DNA of 64,000 nucleotides from Cinnamomum chago (lineage: Eukaryota; Streptophyta; Magnoliopsida; Laurales; Lauraceae): positions 109,818,001 to 109,882,000 of the forward strand of contig CP142452.1 in the NCBI GenBank assembly GCA_038049695.1, read 5' to 3'. Shown one piece after another: positions 1 to 20,581 of the stretch. The notes under the pieces are model-generated. The model worked only from the letters and a program-made list of their open reading frames with translations. It was not told where the DNA came from and did no database searches. A program made the translations under genes and the position numbers. The number at the start of each line of letters is the position of its first letter. Positions within the stretch are counted from its first letter, which is position 1.

Positions 1-430
1 AGGAGAGGATGTGGAGGATCGAGCAACTAATATTTTTAGGAATGTTTAGTCCTGTCAATCTATTGCAACATAAAAATTATATCAGTAATCTCCAACGGAA
101 GAACCACGTAAGATTGAATAAAAGAAGGCCTGTATGAATATTCGTACGCGACAGAGAAAGATTCAAAAGATTATTAATCTAATTTTGCTTTTTTAATATG
201 TGCTTGTGGATTCAGCAGCTTATTTCCTTTCATTCTTTGTAGAGGTTCCCCCCCCACCCCCCCCCTGCAATCTCTGAGCGGAAGAAACCCATTTGTATTG
301 AGTTCTTATCATGTCTGTTTTTAAGTTCAGGTATGAATTTTGCCTGGAAAGAAGTTGATGTAAGTGCTTAATTTTCAGACAAGATAGGAGATAGATGAAG
401 GTTTAAAGAGTTGCAAAAGAAAAGTTTGAT
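1..430. other. upstream region of PILS gene
   Basis: AT-rich non-coding sequence directly upstream of the PILS start codon, with a C-rich run near 247-266. It probably holds the 5' leader and proximal promoter, but I see no clear TATA box or transcription start. No earlier gene is recognisable. Confidence 0.4.
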
Positions 431-9877
<9,447 letters not shown>

Positions 9878-11328
9878 TGATGACGCTGAGCTCCCATTTA
9901 AGGCAATATACCATGCCAGATATTGCCACGAACAACATGCGGACTTAAATGATTATGTAAATGGATGATGGTGATGATGATTCCATGATGAATGACTTTT
10001 TTTTTCAGTAAAATGATGGACTTAACATAGCATTCAATATGGCTTTAGGTGGATGAGAGAGAGCAACCAGCAATAATATCAAAAGGTGAGCTGGTGGTGT
10101 TCACCACTGCTTGCAATGAAGCTCGTCATGGTCAACTGGACAATTAGGTGAGCTGGTGGTGTTCACCACCGCTTGCAATGAAGCTCGTCATGGTCAACCG
10201 GACAATTTCAATGTTTTCATTTATTACCCACTACAGGCACACAACTTCAATGCACCCTTTGTTGTTTAATTATATAGATCTCTCTCTTCTTCTTTTTTTG
10301 GTGGGGGGGCTTTCCTAGAATTATGAATCTACTACTTCCATGTTGCTACTGTAGCCATGTACTTACATTGTTGATGCTTGAAATTCTTCTGAATTGTAGA
10401 ATAAATGCATAAAACTTGAGTTTTGAGTTTAGGATCGAGGAACCTGTAATATGAACTTACTCTCTTCCTAGTATTTTGATTATTGGATAAGCTCATCAGG
10501 TTGTGACTTTGGAAGCTACTTTCTATTATGGTTTGGGCTTGGTTTTTGAGTATCACTAAGATTAAAACCTTTGGAATATTGGAAGTGATCCATCACCACA
10601 ACATACAATGTGAAGGATCAAGGATCAATCCAATGTGATCATGGCACTTGCACTGCTGATCTGACTGAGATTCAGGCCAACGAAAATTCATTGCGTGGGA
10701 CTGGGAGCATGATCCAGCAGTACTTTGGCAAGAAACTGGCCCTGAAAATGTGTATTTGCTCGAACTGTTTACTGTTTTGGAAGTTTTGAATCAGCTCTCA
10801 AATGCAATTTAAAATAAGGGTTTGAAAATTTAGTGTGCGGGTAGCAGATTGGAGATGGTCTGCTATACAACCACACCACTGGACTAGAAAGCCAATAGAT
10901 ATTCAGTCATTTGGAGCCCATTCGTTTGCGTCAGGATTGAATACATATGAACTCATAGTCAAATGAGCTTCATCGAAGGATAGTTTAAAGAGGCGAGGGT
11001 TGAAGGAGGCAGGGTAGAAATTTAGATGAGATCTCGACTTTCTATGGATTTGAATTACTAGGCCGATGGCGATGCTGGGTATTTGCCTCCAATGAAAAAG
11101 GGCTGGGTTAGGGCTATGTAACTTTCAGATCCGTGTGCTGGGCAGATGTCTGCATATTTATGCTCAGCGATTAATCACCATTGGCTTGAATTACCCATGA
11201 ACAGTCCATTGGGTGACCTGGGGCTGCTGGGGATGAGTTTTTTTGGTCGGGTCCGGGTCTGGGTTCGTGTCTACGTCCAAATGGCCCGATTGCCCGAGCC
11301 GGACACCTTGATCCATTTTCGTTTTCCC
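9878..11328. other. PILS 3' region and spacer to MED18
   Basis: Holds the PILS 3' untranslated region (end not defined) and a 62-bp tandem duplication at 10084-10207. From about 10600 on it is non-coding spacer with no reading frame I recognise. Confidence 0.5.
10084..10207. repeat. 62-bp tandem duplication
   Basis: Two adjacent copies (10084-10145, 10146-10207) beginning AGGTGAGCTGGTGGTGTTCA. They differ at only a few bases, so the duplication is recent. It lies about 200 bp past the PILS stop codon, probably in its 3' untranslated region. Confidence 0.9.
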
Positions 11329-11345
11329 GTTATGAAGGCTCAGAC

Positions 11346-11524
11346 AACCCTAAAGGATAGCTCAGTTGGCCTAGGACTACGGTTTGCACCCGGAGGTTGT
11401 GGGTTTGAAACTGCTCTACCACACTGGGGCCACAGGGGAATTTTACCCGGCTTTCTCTCCTGGGCCCGTAGGGATTATTCTGGCCCAAAGGGCTAGGAAC
11501 CCTACGATATAAAAAAAAAAAGAA
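11346..11524 (+). mobile_element. tRNA-derived SINE with 17-bp target duplication
   Basis: A 179-bp SINE. A pol III A box (TAGCTCAGTTGG, 11358-11369) and B-box-like GGTTTGAAACT (11402-11412) lie at tRNA spacing, the body has no reading frame of note, and the 3' end is an A run. It is flanked by 17-bp direct repeats (11329-11345 and 11525-11541, one mismatch), the mark of LINE-mediated insertion. A second, more diverged copy of the same family is at 53488-53640. It lies upstream of the likely MED18 leader. Confidence 0.85.
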
Positions 11525-11945
11525 GTTATGAAGGATCAGACTCACGAAGGCTATATTGATATACCTAATGTGAGGGTGCTCCGGGCTGCCTATTAAAATC
11601 CTAAATGGGCTCCTGACGTCAAATTGATTGCATATAATCTAATATTTTAAGTGTTATGTGCATTTTTAACAGTAAAGTGGGCTCAACTTCTATCCGAGAT
11701 TCATATATTAAAATGAAAGTTTTGTATCATTGAAATCGGAAACCCCCCACTCTCTCTGTCTTTCTCTCTATGTATTTATAGCATGAGGGAATTTACTTCA
11801 AATGGTTCGGATCTCATAGTGGGCTCCATAAAAAGTAAACGTCCGCAAACCCCCCCAAATGAAATGAAAGCCCCTGGATATTAATAAAATCAAAACGCCC
11901 CTGAGGCCCAAACACATCTTCCCAATTATCGGCACCGGAGCTGAG

Positions 11946-12732
11946 GTAAGTTTCTCTTCTTCTTCTTCTTCTTCCTGCATGTTTTGTCTTGTCTATCGGT
12001 TCCGTAAGCGGAACGCCATCCATGGTAGCCCATGAACTTGTGACCCAAACCAAGCTCGATAGGGTGAGATAGCAGTGAGGGCAAAATGTTTGACGAAATG
12101 CCGAGCTGAACTTTTGAGGTTGGATTGGATTGAAAAAAGTGAAATCAACTTGTTTGGAGAGGTATGAGACCTAGGATTGTTGAAATAGAGAAGATGGGGT
12201 GGTGTGGGTGAGACTGAGAGAGGTGGATTAGGGCAGTGTGTGTAGTGTACCATGTGAATGTGGAAGTAGGGTTAGGAATCAATCACCTGCTTTACAAACA
12301 CGTTGGGATAGATCATAGATCACGTGTTTTACATGCCATCAATGCTCATCAACGCAAAAGTGGTTCTCACTTTCTCTAACTAGAGTGAAATTTGAACGGG
12401 TGGAATGTGTGAGTTGAATTTATCAAATCGCCGCTGATAATGCTGCAAACTAGCCAAGCTCTCTTGAAAGTTAGTCAGCTCCACTTGATTGGGCTCGTGT
12501 TTGACTTTGGGTTAGTTAATTGATCACCCAAGTTCGAGCTAGGCCCTTCCTTGCTCGATTCAGCACTGGGCTTGGTGCGTGTACCTCTCATCTTCTCTCC
12601 CCATATAGCAATGGCAGGACTAGTAGTTTGTTTCGTTCTATTAATATTTAATATACTTTTAGACTTAATATGAAGAGTGTAAAAAATGGGGATGACAAAC
12701 AGACTTTTGTTGCATTTGACTATTTTTCCTAG
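11946..12732 (+). other. probable leader intron of MED18
   Basis: A strong donor (CTGAG|GTAAGT) at 11945/11946 and an acceptor after a pyrimidine-rich run (TTTTTCCTAG) ending at 12732 predict a 787-bp intron in the 5' leader. The coding exon would then begin with a 33-nt leader holding two tiny upstream reading frames (ATG at 12738 and 12743) before the MED18 start at 12766. This rests on splice-site quality only; the transcription start is unknown. Confidence 0.4.
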
Positions 12733-12765
12733 ATACAATGGAATGACTGGACTAAACTAAGACAG

Positions 12766-15700
12766 ATGGAGTGCGTAGTTCAAGGGATTATAGAGGCTCA
12801 GGTAAGTTACTGTCTTTATTCAGATGCATTTATTGGATTTTGATATGTTCGAACACTCTCTCTCTCTCTCGCTTTTTCTAGGGATTTTCTCTCTCTCTCT
12901 CTTTTTTTTTAAAATGTGGTATTTGTTCTCCTGACTGTCATGTGCAGCAAGCTAACAATTTTGAAAAGACCAGGATCCATTAGACCTTACTTTCTTGTAA
13001 GGACATAGCCATAGAAAACCAAATTTATATGAGAATGAACCCCTAAGTTTATTGCATAAAGGTTTTCTAAGAGATTGGTTCTGTTGATAAAATAATATAT
13101 CCTCTGAATGCTAATGATTTAGGCAACTTAAAATTAACATAAAGACATTTATCATGTTGCATTTATGTAGTAACCACCTAATTTTATAGAAGAGTTTAAG
13201 CACAATATAAGTAAGGCACGGATGACTATCCCTAACACCAGTTCCAAACCTAATGGCCAATTGGTGCTGTCCACAGGCATTTTTTGACAGATATTTTACT
13301 GGATCAAGAGATAAATACTAGGCTGCAACCAGATGAGATTTAAATTGCTTTTATTCTTACTGCCAACATTTCTTGGAGCCACCCTATCCCACCACAACCC
13401 AAATCTGCATAAGAAGCATGTTATCTCTAAAGCATTAATCATCCTTATAAAACTGGATAATTAATGTTAAATAGCTTCTGAATACATAACTGAGACACAA
13501 ACTTCTTTCTCCTGTTGGAAATTTGTGGCTCAGTCATTTTAGAAAGGACTCCCGTATATTTCTTTCCTCTTTTGATTGTGGCTTTTGTTGGGAATAGGCT
13601 ATATGACTACTTCCTTATTTGATAGAAACTCCCCTTTGGGAATTGGCTATATGGTAGTTCCTCTATTTAAGAGTGTATACATATGTGACTCTCTGTGGAA
13701 TGAGTAGGGTGGTCGTTTCATTCCCTTTCAAGACCTGGACATTCATGGATATCTTTTTAGGGCATGATTCATGTGAGGCTAGTTTCAGTCAAAGACTTTT
13801 GTTTAAGAGATTCTTATGGGTATGACATGTGCAATGCACATGATTGTACTTACCTTGTTCTCTCTTCGGTTATGGTATCTTCTTCACCTTTTGATATAAT
13901 GGAACCATAATCCATTTCTCCTAAAGATGTACTTTTTCAAGGATGTTCACTCTTTCAAAGTGAACCGCTTTAATCTTCTTGTCTCTTGTGTGGATATTAT
14001 TTTTAGATACTGCTTTATCTTTTCTTATGCACTTCTTTGCATACATATGTAATAAAGGAAAATAACAAATCAAGCAAGGGATACTTGATAACTAGAAAAT
14101 TAATTTTACATGTATGCTGTACCTTTTTGCTGTAGAAATTTTGAGAGATTTAGTCATGTCCTCATGTTTCCTTATTAGCTCATTTATTGGGTCTGCACTT
14201 TGGTTTCACTTTTGTATTAATATGTAATGTCCCGAGTATTCTGGCCATTCCTAGAATGGGCTATTTTCTGGAAACATAATAAATAAATAAAATCTCAGAT
14301 TGATGATAAATTTGAAGCCATTTTCGTGTTCAATTCAGTCAATTGCATAAACTGCATGTGTCTGTCACCGGATTTCTGATAAGAGTTGGATTGCACCAAG
14401 GATTACATTGAACCCCTTCTATTTGTTTTGGTTAGGTGGCTAATACCCAAGATCATGTTTTTCATACCTAAAATCACCTGCTTGGTGTGATATTCCATGG
14501 GAATCTCATATTTAAAGCTGCTGGGGTTTATTGAAAATTACTGAATTGTAGTTGGACTGCAATGATTTCAGGTTGGTGAATTTTCAGATTGGATCCTGAT
14601 ACTCTGATTAGTTTATCAGTCTGGACCAGTTCTGAGTTTTTCTGGATTGACAGCTGGTGCCAAATCAGATTTTTCCCCATCCTCTGTTTGTGTCAAAAGT
14701 AGACAATTAGTCTATGTACTAGCACACTGTAGAGTTTTGTTAGTAATCTGAAACATAGTCTTTCTTTTAATGAATTTGCAAAAAAAATAAAATAAAATCT
14801 GAATCATAGTTTGTGTTATCTAGCATGGTTCCTGTAACGCCTCACCCTTCACACATGCATGATATTGTCCGCTTTGGCCCGCGTGCACTCGCGAGGACTT
14901 CCCAAGAGGTCACCCATCCTAGTACTGCTCCCGCCCGAGCACGCTTAACCTCGGAGTTTTTACGTTTTTCCGGGGCCGCACGGTTTTAAAAGGCCTCATG
15001 CAAGGTAAGGGTGTAAACTTTACATATAACCCCATTCACTTTCCTCTCTATAGTCGATGTGGGACTCCGGGGCGTCACATTCCACCCCTCTTAGGGCTGC
15101 ACGTCCCTGTGCAGTAGCCTGCCAGCCCTCTTGGCCCGCCCACATGGAGACCCGCCCACTTGCACCAGACCACGGCAGGGGACCCACACTCGAACTAGTC
15201 GAGAGTCAGCTCTGATACCATTTGTAACGCCCCACACTTCACACATGCATGATATTGTCCGCTTTGGCCCGCGTGCACGCGCGGGGACTTCCCAGGAGGT
15301 CACCCATCCTAGTACTGCTCCCGCCCGAGCACGCTTAACCTCGGAGTTTTTACGTTTTTTCGGGGCCACACGGTTTTAAAAGGCCTCATGCAAGGTAAGG
15401 GTGTAAACTTTACATATAACCCCATTCACTTTCCTCTCTATAGTCGATGTGGGACTCCGGGGCGTCACAAGGCGTCACAGTTCCCATTGTTGTAGTTCCT
15501 TTCCATTGAGGATCATTATTATTACCTGGACCCCCCTTTTGTTTTGATCGGTAATTATTACCTGGATCTCTCTTATGCATCTGCTTAACTCCCAACCATT
15601 CCTTATACTCCATTAAGATTTGAGTCTTTTATTGCCTAAGAAGTGTAGTTCTTTTGTTTTTCAGGCCTTGATAGGTAGAAAATTTAGATTCTACAATAAC

Positions 15701-17724
15701 AGTAATTAAACGAAATGAAATTTAAGTGCTGTAACCATTACTACCTTTTAATGCTTTCTTATCTTGTCTCACAAACATACTAGGCAACCTTCATGTCTTC
15801 ATTTTTCGTTAGAGAGCCCAAGTCCAAAATCCAAATACACAACAGTTGAATCTACACGGCCGTTGCTGTTTAATATGGCTTCTGCTTCTCCTTCTGAATA
15901 TGCAGTTATCTGTAGTACACTTAGAATGAGGATGGAGACTCCACAGTTGCTTGCTTGGACTAACTTGGATATTCTAGTCTTATACACTTATATCGTCAGG
16001 GTGCATTCTTAAACCATTACATATACTTCTGCGCTACCTAAAGCTACTGGTCCATTTATCACAGAGGGCCAGAGGCTTCTATGTTGTGGAAACTCATAGT
16101 AATGCATACAGAAAGAATACCTGATAGTTGATGTGTGCTAGGCATCAACATAAACATAATCGGGCCTAAAGGTTTTATCAATGTGGTGTGCCGTTTGGAC
16201 TTCCAACTTGGTTCCAATTATTTCTTTTGTCTGTAGGTCAGAACTCATTGTATGGTTTTATTTCATTAATCTAAGTTATCTGTTACTGATATATAAAAAT
16301 AAAAATAAAAATCTTTGAGTCTGGATGTTGTCTATAGTCCATACTCAAGAGGCTTCATTGACTAGAGAAGTTTATGGTCTTGATTTGTCCATTTATTATA
16401 GATTAACTTGTTTAGATCTTGCCAACCTCTTCAGAGGAAAATTTCCTACCACTTCAAGCAGTAGCCTTCTCTTTTTCTTTTTCTTTTTTTAATTTAATTT
16501 TTTTGGTCTTGCAGCATGTCGATGCCTTGGAGATTCTTCTTCAGGGTCTCTGTGGTGTTCCAAAAGAACGGCTTAGGATCCATGAATTGTGCCTAAAAAG
16601 TGGAGCAAACCTTGGTAATATTTTCTTTATGTAATGAGTTTGTTTTAATTATTTAATGGGCCATGGCTCATGTTGAGAGAGTCTTCTGTTCCAGGTACGG
16701 TCTCTTCAGAGGTGAAGCTCTTGTGTGATTTGGAACAGCCTGTACCAACTTGGTAAAACATTAAATTTAAACTCAATACTCTTTCCTTCCAAGTTCCACA
16801 TTTAGGTTTTTTTGGATTTTTACCCATAGTATGAGAACATTGTCACAGTATAGGAGTACAATCTGAGACAGGATGCTTTTGCACAAGCATGATATTTCAT
16901 AGCTTACTGATAAATATAATATTTTATATCTTGTGGTATTGGTAGCCATCCAAAGGCAGCAAAATACTGTTACATTCAGCACTATATTGCAGTATGTTGT
17001 AAATTTCAGCAATAATATTTTTTCTTTGTGCTGAACAACTTGTTATTGGATTTTATATTTTGTTAGCAGTAAGTGCTAACCTTGAAGTATCCTGATATTC
17101 CACCTGAATTCAGACTCAACTTTCTGTATATTTATGTTAAGTGTCTGGATCTATGGAAAAACACAGGACTGTTCGACATGTTGGGGGCGCCATGAAAGGT
17201 GCTGGTGCAGAGCAAATCTCAGTTCTAGTGCGAACTATGTTGGAAAGTAAAGTAAGCAAGAATGCACTGCGCTTTTTTTATGCACTTGGTTACAAACTGG
17301 ATCATGAACTTTTGAGGGTGGGTTTTGCATTCCATTTCCAAAGAGGCGCTCGTATCACTGTAACAGTAACGTCGGCTAATAAAATGCTGAAGCTGCATGC
17401 AACTGAGGAAGCTGTGCAAGTGACTCCTGGGATACAACTGGTTGAAGTGACAGCCCCTGCAGCTGCTGACAACTACCATGAAGTTGTTGCTGCTGTCTCA
17501 TCATTTTGTGAATATCTTGCACCGTAAGCTCTACCGTATTGCTGATTGTTCACCGATCATTTGATGAATTTTAGTTCTTGTTATAGTCTTTTATTCATGA
17601 GATTCAGATTTCTTTCTACAGGCTCCTTCACCTGTCAAAACCAGGGGTCTCAACAGGTGTTGTTCCTTCTGCAGCAGCAGCAGCTGCTTCTCTCATGTCA
17701 ACCACTGGTGGTAAAGCCTTGTAA
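12766..17724 (+). CDS. MED18: Mediator complex subunit 18, 5 coding exons
   Basis: Subunit of the Mediator head module, which links transcription factors to RNA polymerase II in the nucleus; plant MED18 acts in flowering, defence and ABA responses. Exons: 12766-12801, 16515-16614, 16695-16752, 17167-17523, 17622-17724. Phases agree and give 217 residues, close to plant MED18 (about 219). The start MECVVQGIIEAQ, then ALEILLQGLCGVPKERLR, VKLLCDLEQPVPTW, VGGAMKGAGAEQISVLVR and SKNALRFFYALGYKLDHELL match the family strongly. The C-terminus has a run of alanines before SLMSTTGGKAL. The first coding exon is only 36 nt and is followed by a 3.7-kb intron that contains a Cassandra TRIM in antisense orientation. 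I saw nothing broken. Confidence 0.95.
14833..15079 (-). repeat. Cassandra LTR, left (3' LTR)
   Basis: 247-bp LTR of the Cassandra element, containing the 5S rRNA-like segment at 14895-14958. Confidence 0.92.
15223..15479 (-). repeat. Cassandra LTR, right (5' LTR)
   Basis: Second LTR of the Cassandra element, with its 5S-like segment at 15285-15348. Its outer end carries the last 10 bp twice (AGGCGTCACA), making it 257 bp; both copies of that end lie inside the target duplication. Confidence 0.9.
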
Positions 17725-20309
17725 GACCTCATTCTACTGAATAAACTTGGGACCTACTCATGTGATAATGGGCCTCTGTGGAAAGTTCACTTTTTTCATA
17801 CCAAAATACTGTTATGATCTTAGTTTATTAGAGTAATGGTTCCACCAGGATTTCCTGTCCTGTCAGCTGTCTCCTTTACCTTAATATTCCTAGCATTGGA
17901 GACCAATAGAGGGAATTCAGTATGGCAAAACTTGTAACTATTTGAAACAAACGGATCAAGAATGGAAGTTATCTTAATTTATTCCACCCACCACCTAAGA
18001 ATAAAGCAGGTGGGATTTTACTTTTAAACGATGGTGCGATCTTTTGGTATAATGGGGCTCTGAATCACCCACCAACAACAATTAGCAAACAGGGAAGATG
18101 TTGGCATATGTTTTTTTTTTCCACTCGTAAAGGGCTGGTGTTTATTGATGCATTTTTTTTTCCTCTCATCATGTTAAGGAAACCCATAGGACCGGGTATT
18201 GGGTAAATGACTGGCTTAGTGATCTTTATGATGACATGCGCTACTGTTTGTTTACATGCGCTGTGTTTAATTGACAACCCTTTGTGAATATGGGAGCAAA
18301 ATTGGGAGACTACCAAGTGGAGAAAGTGGGGAAGGGAAAAAAATGGAAAAAAAAAAAAAAAAAAAAAGAAGAAGAAGAAAAGAAATGAGGAAAAATGTTG
18401 AGATCACTCCTTTGAGGATTTGCTTTTCTTCTTGAATAGTAGGAAGTGTGAGAATGTGAGGACTCTCTGGTTTTAAAACCCTCAAGAGGAAAGCTCTAAA
18501 TGGAAGGATGAGAGATATGACAGTTGGAAGATGCTCATTGTTGCAACCATGAGGGGGTGTCGGTTGGAGTCATGTACCCATGTTACCTATATAAAGTGAA
18601 ATACCTATATAAAGTGAAAAAAAAACCGAAAAAGAAAAATAAAAACAGACATAAAGGGGAACTCACTTTTCCCTCTTCTGCTTTTTACCTGTAAATCCCC
18701 AGACGTGTTTGAGCAACATACAGTCCATCTTCCTCCATTCAGCTGTCAAAATCAGACTAGAAATCTCTACTGACTTGATGGCTAGTGTATTTTCTCCACA
18801 AAAAGCCATGTTCACTCAGATTTCTTCAAAAACAATGCCGTTTGCTGTAGTGTAAATGCTATTGGGGTGGTGTGCAGGGTATGGTTCTAAACTGCAATTG
18901 GGCTTGAACCTCTGCACCCTGGCCATTATAGTAGTCGGAACTGTTGTTCCAGTCCATGTTCCTTTTGAATCTTCTTTAAATCACCTTTCTTTTAGGGTTT
19001 TATATTGCTTTTGATGTAAACAAAATTCTTATATGATATACTATCTCACTATATAATAGGGGAATTTTCTCCTGCGGACGTTCCTACGGTGGGTTTCATA
19101 AAATTGGGATCCAGGACATCCGCTTGCAGGAGAATTTTTCGATATTATATGTTAGTTTGTTTTGGACTGCTGCATTTGAAAAGATGGTACTGATTGCTAC
19201 ATAAAACCATGCATAATTGGTGAAGTCCTAAACCATGGACCCAGATGGTACTGCTGCAAGTCTTAATAGGGATCAAGCTCTGGCATTGCACAAAATTAAC
19301 GATAAGCTTCTCTAGGATGGGAAACGAAACATCTTTTGCTGGTTGCAACTTGCAACTATCAAAGTTTGTCTAATGCGGGCGTCCAGATAGAAACATCCAA
19401 GATGCTAAGGAATTTCCTATAGGCAGCCCGGAAGACTGGAAAGGGAGAGGCTGCATAATGTTAAGTGGGTTTTGCTTAGTTGTTTGTCTTGTTGATGGCA
19501 GATGGGATTGTTTGGCTTGTATGGCCAGGTTAATTGGCATGGCATGGGAGGATGATTCCAGTTTGATCCGAGGGGAATCAGTGAGCAGTTTTTGTTCTTG
19601 GATCATTTCATCTAATCGCTTTGCAGTAGTTTACCTACCCTGTTTAGAGAGCCAACCAACAGGCATTCCATCCGAGCAAGAACTCCTCCCATAATATGGC
19701 ATCTCTGTTCTCTAGGACGCACCTTAAATCCAAGCTGCTCCGACCTTGTTCCTCTGTGTATTTGTACCATTCGGTGGGAGTTGGAACTCAATGTTAGGTT
19801 GGCCATGGTGTCAAGCACTTGATCAGCTCCAAGGAAACACTTTATCTATTTATGGTGACTTCACTGGTGAAACTTGGGCCAGTGCCACTACATGGGAGGA
19901 CGATATCTGCAACTGCTTTGGATTTAAGGTGGGCATATCTTGTTGGTTGAAAGGCAAGATGCAAGTATAAAAGAGCAATGTTCCAGGTAAGGAGCAGCAA
20001 TAGTAGGTGAAAAACAACAAAGAAGGAAACAAAGGAAAAAAAAATATATACATTTCCATGTGTTTGATTCTCTAACGTGATGAATGTTCATGATACAGCA
20101 AGCTCTAATAACAGAGAAGTCCACAGCAGCATTGCTGGTGGAACAAATAGGTATTTGTACAGAAATAGATAAAAATATCTCCAGTGGTTTTATTTGTTAA
20201 AACTGATCCCATCAAGCTTAAAATCCATCCGTCGTAGGCATTAAATTTGTGGAAAGGTAAGCATGGATGGAAAGGCACTCAAATTTAAAGGATAAGGTAA
20301 TGTGTACTA
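17725..20309. other. spacer between convergent MED18 and DGAT2
   Basis: The MED18 and DGAT2 3' ends face each other here. The stretch holds both 3' untranslated regions, A-runs near 18340-18370 and a short inverted repeat at 19051-19150. Reading frames at 19360-19970 are short, resemble nothing I know and occur on both strands, so I do not call a gene. Confidence 0.5.
19051..19150. repeat. about 100-bp imperfect inverted repeat (MITE-like)
   Basis: The left arm ATATAATAGGGGAATTTTCT continues CCTGCGGACGT. The right arm, reverse-complemented, reads ATATAATATCGAAAAATTCT and continues CCTGCAAGCGGATGT. The arms would pair into a hairpin with a loop of about 30 bp. It may be a very small miniature transposon; no coding content and no clear target duplication. 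Confidence 0.45.
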
Positions 20310-20501
20310 TCAAAGAATCCTTAGCTGGAGATCAGCATAACCCACCCTAGCTTTGTGATTTTCAAAGAGGTCTTGAAGGGCTACTACAAACTTTCTATGA
20401 ACTTCGGCAACCTGTCCAAATATATGTACAGGAAATGTGTTACATAAATAATTTCCAAAAGCTACAAGCAGTGGCTGTGGATTTTCTCTGCCTCTGCCAT
20501 G

Positions 20502-20581
<80 letters not shown>

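Larger units (their letters stand above)
14833..15479 (-). mobile_element. Cassandra TRIM (5S rRNA-bearing LTR element) in MED18 intron 1
   Basis: A 647-bp LTR element on the minus strand, opposite to MED18. The two LTRs (left 14833-15079, right 15223-15479) are about 97% identical by eye (about 7 differences). Each holds 5S rRNA-like sequence in sense to the element (14895-14958 and 15285-15348, reverse complement reading AGTACTAGGATGGGTGACCT). A Met-tRNA-type primer-binding site (TGGTATCAGAGC, complement of 15209-15220) lies 2 nt inside the right LTR, and a purine-rich tract lies inside the left LTR. GTTCC is duplicated at 14828-14832 and 15480-15484. Cassandra is a known non-coding TRIM family; this copy looks structurally whole and fairly young. 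Confidence 0.93.

Noticed and set aside
14895-14958. Independent 5S rRNA gene
   Set aside because: The 5S-like sequence is partial, occurs once in each LTR and lies inside a Cassandra element with target duplication.
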